Shown here: positions 1 to 11,679 of the stretch, one piece after another | Position numbering within the stretch: position 1 is the stretch's first letter | How the letters are laid out: every line of letters begins with the position of its first letter | From: Cannabis sativa | Lineage: Eukaryota; Streptophyta; Magnoliopsida; Rosales; Cannabaceae | Assembly: GCF_029168945.1 (NCBI RefSeq) | Contig: NC_083602.1 | Coordinates: forward strand, 73,180,600 to 73,244,599 | Direction of reading: 5' to 3' | Length of the DNA: 64,000 nucleotides | Program-made: the position numbers and the translations under genes | Notes under the pieces: generated by a model | Databases searched by the model: none | Seen by the model: the letters and a program-made list of their open reading frames with translations, nothing else | What the model was told of the DNA's origin: nothing

Positions 1-2136
1 TATTGGAAATTATTACTAAGATGGAAATAATTCACGTTATTTTCATATCCATCTAACTCTAATTTATAAATATTACATTAAAATTTATATTTAGAATTTT
101 TCATTCTAAATTGGAAATTTTAATTAAATAAATATATATATTTAAAATAAATAAATTAAAATAAGTTTCAGAAGAAAATACAACTTTCATTAAATAATGA
201 GCTTTATTATTAGGATATTCGATCTCCATTGTTGGTTTTACATAGCTATTGTTTAGTGAGTAATCCTCCGTAATGGAGGAACGTTCATTAACAAGTTAGC
301 ACCGTTTAATCTCGAAAGATAAGTAATCTTGTAAGTTTTTTATATAGTATTGATCACCCTAATGGTGGCGACTGTATAAGACTTGCAAGAATATGAAACA
401 ATGGTGGAAGCTCATAAGATAGAATAGCCTTGACTATCGCCTAAATGGGACAACGCTGGATTCCAATCTTGATCGAATAAAAGGTTGCTAGAATGTTTAT
501 CATATTAGATGAGCTGACAACTCTATTCAATGGATGGTATCACTGACTCTCGCTTAAACAGGACACTGATATCAGTTTGTTGAAGACCTTGGAAATTATT
601 TAGGATTGTATGTTTTAGTATTTTCACTTATCATTCCTACTTGCTATGTGATTATTAATTTCTGAATTGTGTATGAATTTATATTGAACCATGTTATTTT
701 CTGTTATTAAATTGAACTTTAATTTCGAATCTTTATTGTTGGTCTAACTTGGTTTTTTTTTTCTAATGAGATAAATCCCTAATGGATTTGCACCATTAGA
801 CAAACATAATAGTGTTAGATCTCGAAAGATAAATATTGTATATGCAACATCTAGTTGTTCATCAATTGATGACACCTTAGACTAGTATTTTACGATATGA
901 AACAAGAAGATTGTATAAATAAGATTACTTTGACTCTCGCTAATCGGAGCATCGTTGGATTCTTATTTAAAACGAAATTATCCTAATTCCTCTTAGCTTA
1001 TTCATTTCGAATTAGCTCAATGACATATCATTCGATGAATGGTCTATAAATCATATAAAGTCATTCTATATTTTCTCTTTAGAAATTAAATGACGAATAT
1101 GATTATATTCTCGAAATTCTATCCCGAAATGATATAAATCCTCAATCTTAGAAATCTCCTACTTGTATGGGCAAATCAACTTAGAGTTAAATTAGTAGTG
1201 GTGGTCCAAGAAAGAATTACTCATTATACAGTTACACTTTCACAAGTGTTTCATAACCATTTTCTATCAATGGATTCAAACTGTATGAGTTGAGTATTCT
1301 GTGACCAGGATCCACTTACACTATTCTAAGAACTCTTTAATGTAACTAAACCTGAGTCATCAAAAGACTACAACCATGTTTTATAAATCTATGGCATTTG
1401 TATCTTGTTCATAGTGGTTTTGACAGGATCATTCTCTGCAAAGAGTTAATATGCCTATATCCACTGAAAGTAAGTTCATCTCATTCGCAGATGGATGTAC
1501 ATTCAGGGGTGGATATGAGTTTTCGTTGTATTCTTAAAAATGATCACTCTAGATTTTACCTTATGCAAAATAAATTTGAAATGTTTGAAAAATTTCATGA
1601 ATTTCTAGCAATGGAGAAAACCATTAAGGTAAGTGGTTAAAGATCTTGCGAACTGATAGGGGTGGAGAAAAAGTTAGTAGATATGCAGTTCAAAGATCAT
1701 TAATTTGATTTTTGAATTATATTTAAACTTACCTCCCCATAAATTCAATTTGCATATTGATAATTAGTTACTAGTCGTTGCCTAAATCCTTGTATGGTAA
1801 TATAATTTCAGAATGATGCAATGGTTGTATACTTAATGAAAATCATTACTAGATTCATGGATGACCTAATCGAAATCTTAAGAAAAGCTAGAACTGTTAA
1901 CCATGGTTTGCATGTTTGTTAGCTATTCTGAGTGATTAGGGGTGGACCATCCCATAGTCATTAGATAAGAAAGTGTTTGTTTAAACAAATACTACTTTTC
2001 TAAGAAAATGACTAAGTCTGAAAATAAAGGAGATAATTTTTTCTTAATTCCAAAAGTGTTCTATCATCTTATTTGACATATGATGATCCCACTTCCTCTG
2101 TTGTCTTGACACAACCGAAGAGGTCAATACCATTTA
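1..2136 (+). mobile_element. Ty1/copia internal region, left part
   Basis: This AT-rich stretch is the internal part of a plus-strand Copia element whose 5' end lies outside the window. No long reading frame survives. Integrase core motifs can be read from about 1500 to 1671, and the matching RT/RNase H and 3' LTR lie at 11680-16586, beyond the Tekay insertion. From 240 to 985 two diverged modules share phrases such as 'atctcgaaagataa' and 'gactctcgct', suggesting an old internal duplication. The join to E1 at 2136/2137 is exact, with target duplication ATTTA at 2132-2136 and 11675-11679. Confidence 0.75.
1398..1690 (+). pseudogene. Copia integrase core remnant
   Basis: Translated in pieces, this stretch shows the usual Copia integrase order: a D-H-S-R-F block, then Y-L-M-Q-N-K, a phenylalanine-rich helix (F-E-K-F-H-E-F) and finally L-R-T-D-R-G-G-E at about 1646-1669, which carries the second catalytic aspartate. 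Stops and a frame change separate the blocks: a stop ends one frame at 1640 and the L-R-T-D-R-G-G-E block is read in another. In the family this enzyme joins the cDNA to host DNA; this copy cannot be functional. Family assignment is firm, clade is not. Confidence 0.8.
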
Positions 2137-3237
2137 TGTAAAGCCCGCTTAGTTAATTTGGAAATTAGCAGTTATTTATGTTAATCAGGAAATTATTTAT
2201 AGCTATTTAAATAATTTATCATGGATATTTATGGAATTCAGATATGCATAATTATGTTATCAGCAGTTTTTATATTTCGCATTTCCGGTGTCCGGTATTT
2301 TGGAACGCGGCGTTTGGCTCAGTAGAAATCACAACTTAGTATGTTAGTATTTTGGGGACGGGTTTAGACATTGGGAATGTCGGGAATGGCCGGGAATTTA
2401 GAATGTCCCAAAAATACCCCCTTTAGTGATTTTATGGTGGAGGGGCAAAATGGTCTTTTTGCCCCATTAATGTTTTGCTTTATGTGATTTATTAAATGGA
2501 AATTAAATAATTGCTTAAGTGTTATGTGGCTGAAATGAATAAATGTATGTGTTATATGTTATTCTTTTTTTTATCAAAAAATTCATTAAGTGTCAAAAAA
2601 TTAAGGAAATTTTCATGCAAACACTCTCTTTCTCTCTTCCCCATTTCGGCTGAACCTTGGCTGTGCAAAGGCTGGTTTTTCTTTGATGATTCAAGCCCTA
2701 GATTGCAACTTTAGTGATCCCTTGTTGTGGTATGTGCTTCCTTGTTCATTTCTCTTTAAATTTCTTGGAAAAAAATGATGAAATGCATGTGATTGTGAAA
2801 TGTTTGTGCTGCTGTAATTTTGTTGTTAATTTATGGATTCAAAGCATGATTTTTGATGTTAAATGAGTTGTGTGAAGCATGAGTAGCTAGATTGTTCAAG
2901 CTTTTAAATTATATGTGAAAATTGATGATTTTTGTGAGAAAATGCCATGTTTTGTTTCTGTATAATTGCTGGGTGTTTTTGTTAGTTTGCAGAGGGTTTT
3001 TCTTGCTTAGTTAAGTAGAATTAACTAGGCTAGGGTGCATGCTAGTGGGTTTAACCAAGTTTGAGTTCTTGAACTCAAAGCTTGGTCTTCAATGGTGAAA
3101 TTTGCTTGTGAGGTTTCTGGGTAGGTTTGAGGCCTTGGAATGGTCATTTGGGACCTATGTAGGAGGTCTGGAAAGTTTGGGACCATTTGGGTTCGAATTG
3201 GTCAAGATATGGGAATTTTTGGTTGCTGCCTGCGAGG

Positions 3238-3308
3238 AACCGGAATTCCGGTTGAGCATCCGGAATTCCGGATGGGGGTTCAGGTTTCCCAGAACCGGAA
3301 TTCCGGTT
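3238..3308. repeat. Palindrome array in E1 5' LTR
   Basis: Perfect 16-bp palindromes lie at 3238-3253 (AACCGGAATTCCGGTT), 3258-3273 (ATCCGGAATTCCGGAT) and 3293-3308 (same as the first). A decayed fourth unit follows (acttCCGG). The set is kept in E2 (31436-31451, 31456-31471 and 31513-31528). The outer solo LTR has two palindromes of different sequence in the corresponding place. Confidence 0.9.
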
Positions 3309-3656
3309 GGGCAACTGGACTTCCGGATGGGGGATTTTTCAGAACCCTAGTTTTCCTCGTTTTTGGGTTTTTAGGGGTATTGCCATGCTTTTTATCGATA
3401 GGGAAACTTTTAGTTTCGAGTTTTAGTCCCCGGGAAGTGATTTAGCGTGTCACTTATAGCGTTGTGGTTTTTATGGTTTAGGAGCCAGTAATCCGCCGTT
3501 CGCCTTCGGGCCGGTCGGGTTGACCGCACACCCGAAATCTAATCCGGGTAAGATTAGTATAACGGTATGCATATGTAGATTACATGTTTAGCGTGCATGT
3601 AGGAAGCCCGTTAGATTACATTAGATATGTATTTAGGCTTCGAACCACCCAACCCC

Positions 3657-3900
3657 GTCACGTCGGTACATTGTGCCGGAGTATGACCAAGCAATGGAGT
3701 ATGACCGGCTCGACCGATCAGCCGACACTTGGTTGGTGGTTCCGTGCTATTGACGTATCCCGTCGGACAGCCGGGAGTATGACCAAGAATGAGTATGACC
3801 GGTTCGCCCGATCAGGAGGATATAGTAACACGTCGGTACAGGCTGGAGTATGACCAGCAGCCGGAGTATGACCGGTTCGACCGATCAGGTTGTTACGTGT
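3657..3900. repeat. Tandem GGAGTATGACC array in E1 5' LTR
   Basis: Imperfect tandem units of the form GTCGGTACAGGCTGGAGTAT, then GACCAGCAGCC, a second GGAGTATGACC, and GGTTCGACCGATCAGG, separated by variable spacers. Homologous arrays are at 10900-11140, 31860-32095, 39106-39345 and, inverted, 46090-46247. Copy order and spacer length differ among LTRs. Antisense open frames through these arrays are by-products of the repeats. Confidence 0.85.
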
Positions 3901-4433
3901 TAATAGTACCGTCCCCTGAACGTTCAAAACTCAGTACCATGTTGGACATGGCAGTAGTGCTCAGTACCATGTTGGACATGGCGCAGCGGGACTCGGCATC
4001 GTGTTGGACACGGCAGTCAGTTTTATGTATGATATTATTATGCTTTTCTTACTGAGTCTGTCGACTCACAGTTTACGTTGCATGTGTAGGTAAAGGCAAG
4101 GCAGTTGCTGATGGACCGTGAGCGAGCTTATGGGGTTGTACATGTCGGGGCGGTTAGGCCTGGAGCGTACGATCCTCGGGACAGCACAGCTGAGATTTTG
4201 TAATTGTCGTTAGACGACTTTATTTTGATGTAAAAGTTGAACAGTGAAAACGTTTGTAAATATTTTTATAAATCGGGATCCCGAGACTTTTTGGTAAAAT
4301 GGTTTATAAGTTTAATGAAAAAGCAAAATTTTAATTAATCACGTTTTTCCATAAACCTCGTTGATTAGCAACGAGCTGCACAGTACGTTTAAAAATCACG
4401 TAATACGCCTAAATTAGTTAGGGTGTTACAATT

Positions 4434-4446
4434 TGGTATCAGAGCC
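4434..4446 (+). other. E1 primer-binding site (initiator Met tRNA)
   Basis: TGGTATCAGAGCC lies three bases after the 5' LTR end (4430). It is the usual plant primer site complementary to the 3' end of initiator methionine tRNA, from which minus-strand cDNA starts. Confidence 0.92.
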
Positions 4447-4712
4447 GCCAGGTTGTCTTCCGAAGATCGTCACGACATGTACAATCGTCATCAGCAGTTA
4501 GCTCGGTTCACGGTTCAGTAAGCCTTTATTGCTTTAGTAGTTTATTTTATTCAGTTATGAAAAAGAAAAGCCTGTTAGGAAGCATGTTAGTAGCCTGATA
4601 GTAGAATAGGCGCATGTTTCATTTCTAATTTCCAAATTAAGCGGCATTAGTAAGCTCGCCCTGAATACGACCTGATATGCCAACTCTTGGTTTCGCAGGC
4701 GGTTCTAACTAG

Positions 4713-5945
4713 ATGGACGCCAGGCGGACCACGAGGAGTCAGGGCAACTCAGTGGGGTCGAATCAGGGAGAGGGAGCTCGGTTTCCCCCACCTGCTAGGG
4801 GCCGAGGTAGAGGTCCCCGAGGCAGGGCTCGTGGTCGGGGTGATGAGAACCCGCCACAGGCTGCCCAGGCTCCCCCAGCCGATCAGGGAGCCCCGAACCG
4901 GGAGTTACGGTTTGCGGAGATGCAAGCCGGGATCGAAGAGCAAGACCTCGAGATTCGTAGGTTGAGACAGCAGGTGCTCCCGCAGCCTCCCGTGCCGCAG
5001 TTCCGGTGGCACCGCCCCTCGCCGCCTGTGCCGAGATGGTAGTGGCGGCCCACGTATTGGAACCTTTATATGAACGGTTCCGAAGCAAGCACCTCCGTAT
5101 TCCCGGGAGGTCCGGATGTGTCGAAAGCCGAGCGGTGGCTTACGGTGATCACCAGAATCTTGAACTTTATGGGTGTCACCGCAACGACAGAGTGGTGTGC
5201 GCCACCTTTCGGTTCCGGGAGGATGCCACAGTATGGTGGGACATGGTGTCTCGGTATTCATGATGTCACCACCATGACTTGGGAGAGGTTCCAGGAACTT
5301 TTCAATGCGAAGTACTACAACGAGGCGGTTAGAAGCGCCAAGAGAAAGGAATTCGTTCACCTGACCCAGCGGGAGAACATGAGTGTCACTGAGTATACTA
5401 CTCAGTTTGACCGGTTGGCGAGGTTAGCCTCGGGAATTGTGCCGACCGACTTCAGCAGGAAGGAGAAGTATCTGGACGGGTTGAATCCCAAGATCAGGCA
5501 TGACCTGATGATTACCACCGACGACGCGCACCACCTACGCTCGGATGGTGGAGAAGGCACCGCGAGCCGAGGGGCGCGGTGGGGTGTATGTCGATTTAAC
5601 CGACTCGGTTGGTGGCGGAGCTCCTACCCCTCCCGCATCAGCTTTAGCAGGGGGAGTAGTGGTTCGGCCATTGATCGAGGAAGAGGGCACCCATCGCTTC
5701 GGCGGCTCGAGTCGAACAAGAGGTTCCGGGGGAACCGAACGAGAGGAGTCGTCCGGGTGGTAATGAGACTCGCTTCTCCTATCCCGAGTGCCCTATCCGC
5801 AAGAGGCATCATCGGGGAGAGTGCAAGGGGCGGGGATGCTTCCATTGTGGCATGCCCGGCACTTCAAGAGGGAATGTCCCCGGCTCCGGCCGAGGCACCG
5901 AGAGCTCCAGCGATGCCCACTCCACCCGGGGTATTCGCGATCACG
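4713..5945 (+). pseudogene. E1 gag, frameshifted
   Basis: Gag would form the virus-like particle. The start ATG at 4713 follows an in-frame TAG directly and is shared with E2 (32918). The N-terminal part is Arg/Gly/Pro-rich, followed by the capsid-like region (W-L-T-V-I-T, F-N-A-K-Y-Y, L-T-Q-R-E-N). Compared with E2, the frame changes at least four times, for example around 5000-5090 and 5535-5545, and the local sequence at 5170-5260 is scrambled. One base is missing inside the CCHC zinc knuckle near 5857, so C-F-H-C-G-M-P-G continues in the wrong frame while H-F-K-R-E-C lies in another. Gag cannot be made as one protein from this copy. Confidence 0.88.
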
Positions 5946-8900
5946 CAGCCGATGCGGATGCCGGCCCATCGGTTGTTACAGTCGCATTCTTATTAACGAC
6001 TCGTTTTATTCGTCGTTTGATTCTGGGGCTACACGTTCTTATGTGGCGGCCAGAGTCTTTAGTAAGTTGGGTAGACCCTTTGATAGATATGAGTCAGGGT
6101 TTGGAACCCTGTTACCTGGCGGAGAATTGGTTATCTCCAATAGGTGGATTAGGTCTATGCCGATCAGAATAGATGGTAGAGAGTTGAGCGCTGATCTGAT
6201 AGAGATGAGCTTAGTCGAATTTGATATTATTTTAGGAATGGATTTCCTATCTAAATATTCGGCGAGCATTGATTGCAAGAGGAAGATGGTGATCTTCCAA
6301 CCAGAAAGTGAAGAACCGTTCGTATTTGTGGGTTCGGTTCAGGGATCTCGGATCCCGGTGATCTCGACTATGTCAGCGAGAGAATTATTGCACGGTGGGT
6401 GCTTAGGGTTTCTGGCCGTGGTGGTGGACACCACTCGGCCAGACACCATTCGGCCAGAGGACATCAGCGTGGTTCGGGAATTTTTGGACGTTTTTCCCGA
6501 AGAACTTCCAGGGTTACCACCTCAGCGGGAGATTGATTTTGTGATTGACTTGGCACCAGGGGTGGATCCGGTTTCTAAAGCCCCGTATAGGATGGCTCCA
6601 GCTGAACTTAAGGAGTTAAAGATTCAGCTCCAGGGGTTGCTTGACATAGGGTTCATTCGGCCCAGTGTGTCACCCTGGGGAGCCCCGGTTTTGTTCGTGA
6701 AAAAGAAGGATGGATCGATGAGGATGTGCATCGACTACAGAGAGTTGAACAAGCTGACGGTGAAGAATAAATATCCATTACCTAGGATCGATGACTTGTT
6801 CGATCAGCTTCAGGGGAAGACGGTCTTTTCTAAGATTGACCTCCGTTCGGGTTATCATCAGTTGAGGATCCGAGAGGAGGACATTCCAAAGACGGCTTTC
6901 CGCACTAGGTATGGACACTACGAGTTCCTGGTTATGTCATTCGGACTAACCAATGCTCCTGCAGCATTCATGGACCTGATGAATAGGGTATTCAAGGATT
7001 TCCTCGATATCTGTGTGATTGTGTTTATCGACGATATCCTCGTGTACTCTCAGTCAGAAGAGGAGCATGAGTTACACCTTCAGATGGTACTGCAACGACT
7101 TCGAGAACATAGACTCTACGCCAAGTTCAAGAAATGTGAGTTCTGGTTGTCTCAGGTGTCCTTCCTAGGGCACATTGTGAGTAAAGATGGGATCAAGGTG
7201 GATCCCGGGAAGATCGAATCCGTCAGGGATTGGCCGAGACCGAAGACAGTGACAGAGATCAGAAGCTTTTTGGGATTAGCTGGGTATTACCGTAGGTTCG
7301 TGGAGGGGTTCTCCAAAATTTCAATGCCCCTAACCGAGCTTACAAAGAAGAATCAGCGATTTATCTGGTCAGATAAATGCGAAGCTAGTTTTCAGGAGCT
7401 GAAACAGAGATTGATTACTGCTCCGGTGCTAGCTTTGCCTTCGGACAAGGAGAAGTTTGTGGTCTATTGTGACGCATCCAAACAGGGTTTGGGGTGCGTA
7501 TTGATGCAGGCCGATCGGGTTATCGCTTACGCCTCCCGTCAGTTAAAGGATTATGAACAGCGATACCCGACTCATGATTTAGAATTGGCCGCAGTGGTAT
7601 TTGCACTGAAGATTTGGCGGCATTACTTGTATGGTGAGAAGTGCGAGATCTACACCGACCATAAGAGTCTCAAGTATTTCTTTACTCAGAAAGAATTGAA
7701 CATGAGACAGAGGCGTTGGTTGGAACTAGTGAAGGATTATGATTGCGAGATCCTCTACCATCCCGGGAAAGCCAATGTAGTGGCCGATGCCCTGAGCAGA
7801 AAGGGTCCCGGGCAAGTGGCTAGCATGGTTCAGATCTCACCTCAGCTAGCAGAGGATATGGTCAGGTCCAGCATTGAGTTTGTGGTAGGACAGCTACACA
7901 ACTTAACGCTGCAATCTGATCTGTTAGAAAGAATAAAAGTTGCTCAGACGACAGATCCGGAGTTAGTGAAGATCCGAGATGAGGTATTGGCTGGTCAAGC
8001 CAAAGACTTTTCAAAGGTCGGTATAGTGGAGTGCTTTTGTATAAAGCCAGGGTTTGTGTCCCGAACAGTGTGGACTTGAGGAACGAGATCTTTGAGGAGG
8101 CTCATTCTACTCCATATTCTCTGCATCCCGGCACCACCAAGATGTACCAAGATTTGAAACCGTACTTCTGGTGGAGCGGTATGAAGAAGAATTTGGTAGA
8201 ATTCGTTTCGAGATGCCTCACGTGTCAGCAGATCAAGGCTGAACATCGTAGACCACAGGTTGTTGCAGCCTCTAACCCTACCAGAGTGGAAATGGGAGGA
8301 CATTACGATGGATTTTGTGGTCGGGTTACCTAGGACCACGGGTATGTATGACTCCATCTGGGTAGTGGTGGATCGATTTACGAAATCTGCTCATTTTCTG
8401 CCGGTTAGAACAACGTTTACAGTGGATCAGTTGGCAGAGTTATACGTCAGGGAGATAGTGAGACTTCACGGGGTACCGAAGTCTATAGTTTCGGACAGGG
8501 ATCCGAAATTCACCTCCAAATTTTGGCAGAGTTTGCAACGGGCAATGGGTACGAAGTTAAAATTCAGTACAGCATTTCATCCTCAGACAGATGGTCAGTC
8601 CGAAAGGACAATTCAGATATTGGAGGACATGCTGAGAGCCTGTGTTATGGACTTTGAGGGTTCATGGAATAAATACCTACCGTTAGTAGAGTTCTCATAC
8701 AACAACAGTTACCAGAGTACAATAGGGATGGCACCCTACGAACTGTTGTACGGTAGGAAATGTAGATCCCCTATCCATTGGGATGAGACAGGGGAGAGGA
8801 AATACCTAGGTCCGGAGTCAGTTCAGCGGACCAATGAGGCAATAGAGAAGATTAAAGCTAGAATGCTTGCCTCCCAGAGCATGACGAAGAGTTACGCATC

Positions 8901-9378
8901 CGAAACGTCGAGATGTTGAGTTCCGAGTAGGGGACCATGTGTTTTTGCGAGTATCTCCGATGAAGGGGATTAAACGTTTCGGGAAAAGAGGCAAGTTATG
9001 CCCTAGATTTACAGGACCTTTCGAGATTCTCGAGAAGATAGGTCAAGTGGCATATCGGTTAGCATTGCCTCCAGCTTTATCGACTAGCACAACGTATTTC
9101 ATGTCTCAATGTTGAGAAAATACGTTTCAGACCCCTCTCATATACTCAGTTATGAGAGCCTTCACTTCACCGATATGTCTTATGAAGAACAGCCAGTGCA
9201 GATCCTGGATAGAAAGGATAAAGTCCTTCGGAATAAGACCATAGCGTTGGTCAAGGTTCTCTGGAGAAACAGTAAGGTGGAAGAAGCCACCTGGGAGCTA
9301 GAATCAGATATACGAGCTCAATATCCAGAGTTATTCAGGTTAGATTTCGGGGACGAAATCCTTTTAAGGGGGGGATAG
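5946..9378 (+). pseudogene. E1 pol: protease, RT, RNase H, integrase, chromodomain
   Basis: Protease through RNase H is one open frame to a stop at 8077-8079. Visible are the aspartic protease D-S-G-A (Asp codon at 6019), RT with F-I-D-D (7024-7035), and RNase H with Y-C-D-A-S and Y-T-D-H-K. Frame then shifts near 8010-8035, 8255, 8885-8905 and 9080 relative to E2. Integrase shows its H-H-C-C zinc region (about 8115-8235), catalytic D, S-D-R-D and S-E-R-T. The C-terminal chromodomain (9190-9345) ends at the TAG at 9376. In this group the chromodomain is thought to steer insertion to heterochromatin. This copy is broken in integrase, but the RT/RNase H block is undamaged. Confidence 0.92.
9366..9375 (+). 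other. E1 polypurine tract
   Basis: AAGGGGGGGA sits four bases before the 3' LTR, the expected place for the RNase H-resistant primer of plus-strand DNA. E2 has the same site with a shorter G run (37593-37603). Confidence 0.85.
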
Positions 9379-9379
9379 T

Positions 9380-11674
9380 TGTAAAGCCCGCTTAGTTAAT
9401 TTGGAAATTAGCAGTTATTTATGTTAATCAGGAAATTATTTATAGCTATTTAAATAATTTATCATGGATATTTATGGAATTCAGATATGCATAATTATGT
9501 TATCAGCAGTTTTTATATTTCGCATTTCCGGTGTCCGGTATTTTGGAACGCGGCGTTTGGCTCAGTAGAAATCACAACTTAGTATGTTAGTATTTTGGGG
9601 ACGGGTTTAGACATTGGGAATGTCGGGAATGGCCGGGAATTTAGAATGTCCCAAAAATACCCCCTTTAGTGATTTTATGGTGGAGGGGCAAAATGGTCTT
9701 TTTGCCCCATTAATGTTTTGCTTTATGTGATTTATTAAATGGAAATTAAATAATTGCTTAAGTGTTATGTGGCTGAAATGAATAAATGTATGTGTTATAT
9801 GTTATTCCCTTTTTATCAAAAAATTCATTAAGTGTCAAAAAATTAAGGAAATTTTCATGCAAACACTCTCTTTCTCTCTTCCCCATTTCGGCTGAACCTT
9901 GGCTGTGCAAAGGCTGGTTTTTCTTTGATGATTCAAGCCCTAGATTGCAACTTTAGTGATCCCTTGTTGTGGTATGTGCTTCCTTGTTCATTTCTCTTTA
10001 AATTTCTTGGAAAAAAATGATGAAATGCATGTGATTGTGAAATGTTTGTCTTCTTTGTAATTTTGTTGTTAATTTATGGATTCAAAGCATGATTTTTGAT
10101 GTTAAATGAGTTGTGTGAAGCATGAGTAGCTAGATTGTTCAAGCTTTTAAATTATATGTGAAAATTGATGATTTTTGTGAGAAAATGCCATGTTTTGTTT
10201 CTGTATAATTGCTGGGTGTTTTTGTTAGTTTGCAGAGGGTTTTTCTTGCTTAGTTAAGTAGAATTAACTAGGCTAGGGTGCATGCTAGTGGGTTTAACCA
10301 AGTTTGAGTTCTTGAACTCAAAGCTTGGTCTTCAATGGTGAAATTTGCTTGTGAGGTTTCTGGGTAGGTTTGAGGCCTTGGAATGGTCATTTGGGACCTA
10401 TGTAGGAGGTCTGGAAAGTTTGGGACCATTTGGGTTCGAATTGGTCAAGATATGGGAATTTTTGGTTGTCGCTCGCGAGGAACCGGAATTCGGTTGAGCA
10501 TCCGGAATTCGGATGGGGTTCGCATTTTTCAGAACCGAATTCCGGTTGGGCAACCGGACTTCCGGATGGGGGATTTTTCAGAACCCTAGTTTTCCTCGTT
10601 TTTGGGTTTTTAGGGGTATTGCCATGCTTTTTATCGATAGGGAAACTTTTAGTTTCGAGTTTTAGTCCCCGGGAAGTGATTTAGCGTGTCACTTATAGCG
10701 TTGTGGTTTTTATGGTTTAGGAGCCAGTAATCCGCCGTTCGCCTTCGTTCCGGTCGGGTTGACCCGCACACCCGAAATCGGAATCCGGGTAAGATTAGTA
10801 TAACAGTATGCATATGTAGATTACATGTTTAGCGTGCATGTAGGAAGCCTGTTAGATTACATTAGATATGTATTTAGGCTTCGAACCACCCAACCCTGTC
10901 ACGTCGGTACAGGCTGGAGTATGACCAGCAGCCGGAGTATGACCGGTTCGACCGATCAGGCTGACACTTGGTTGGTGGTTCCGTGCTATTGACGTATCCC
11001 GTCGGGACAGGCTGGAGTATGACCAGCAGCCGGAGTATGACCGGTTCGCCCGATCAGGAGGATATAGTAACACGTCGGTACAGCCGGAGTATGACCAAGA
11101 AATGAGTATGACCGGTTCGACCGATCGTGTTGTTACGTGTTAATAGTACCGTCCCCCGAACGTTCAAAACTCGGCACCATGTTGGACATGGCGGTAGTGC
11201 TCGGTACCATGTTGGACATGGCGTAAGCGGGACTCAGTATCGTGTTGGACACGGCAGTCAGTTTTATGTATGATATTATTATGCTTTTCTTACTGAGTCT
11301 GTCGACTCACAGTTTACGTTGCATGTGTAGGTAAAGGCAAGGCAGTTGCTGATGGACCGTGAGCGAGCTTATGGGGTTGTACATGTCGGGGCGGTTAGGC
11401 CTGGAGCGTACGATCCTCGGGATAAAGACACGGCTGAGATTTTGTAATTGTCGTTAGACGACTTTATTTTGATGTAAAAGTTGAACAGTGAAAACGTTTG
11501 TAAATATTTTTATAAATCGGGATCCCGAGACTTTTTGGTAAAATGGTTTATAAGTTTAATGAAAAAGCAAAATTTTAATTAATCACGTTTTTCCATAAAC
11601 CTCGTTGATTAGCAACGAGCTGCACAGTACGTTTAAAAATCACGTAATACGCCTAAATTAGTTAGGGTGTTACA
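9380..11674 (+). repeat. E1 3' LTR
   Basis: 2295-bp copy of the 5' LTR. Most of it matches base for base by eye, but differences cluster in GC-rich spots. Each of the three 16-bp palindromes has lost one C or G (10483-10553), and short complex changes occur near 10048, 10467 and 10745. The target duplication ATTTA follows at 11675-11679. Confidence 0.94.
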
Positions 11675-11679
11675 ATTTA

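Larger units (their letters stand above)
2137..4430 (+). repeat. E1 5' LTR
   Basis: 2294-bp direct repeat matching 9380-11674 across its length. It holds three 16-bp perfect palindromes (3238-3308), a tandem array built on GGAGTATGACC (about 3657-3895), three short palindromes of the CCATGTTGGACATGG type (3935-4015) and, near the end, stems around GAGTC/GACTC, GTCG/CGAC and CTCGTTG/CAACGAG. Same-strand open frames here (for example 3102-3445) are not conserved in type and are not called as genes. Confidence 0.95.
2137..11674 (+). mobile_element. Complete Ty3/gypsy Tekay/Del-type chromovirus, copy E1
   Basis: A full-length LTR retrotransposon of 9538 bp inserted in the Copia element. The 5' LTR is 2137-4430 and the 3' LTR 9380-11674; both begin TGTAAAGCCC and end GTGTTACA. 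The 5-bp target duplication ATTTA flanks it exactly. An initiator-Met primer site follows the 5' LTR and a purine tract precedes the 3' LTR. Order is gag, protease, RT, RNase H, integrase, chromodomain, the order of Ty3/gypsy elements. Long LTRs, the Met primer and the terminal chromodomain (LVKVLWRN...EEATWE) place it in the Tekay/Del group. LTRs look nearly identical by eye, so insertion is recent, yet gag-pol has many frameshifts. Confidence 0.95.

Noticed and set aside
3102..3445. Open frames in the Tekay LTR leader, also at 10383-10684
   Set aside because: Copies diverge by frameshift between LTRs and there is no known domain; they overlap the palindrome array.
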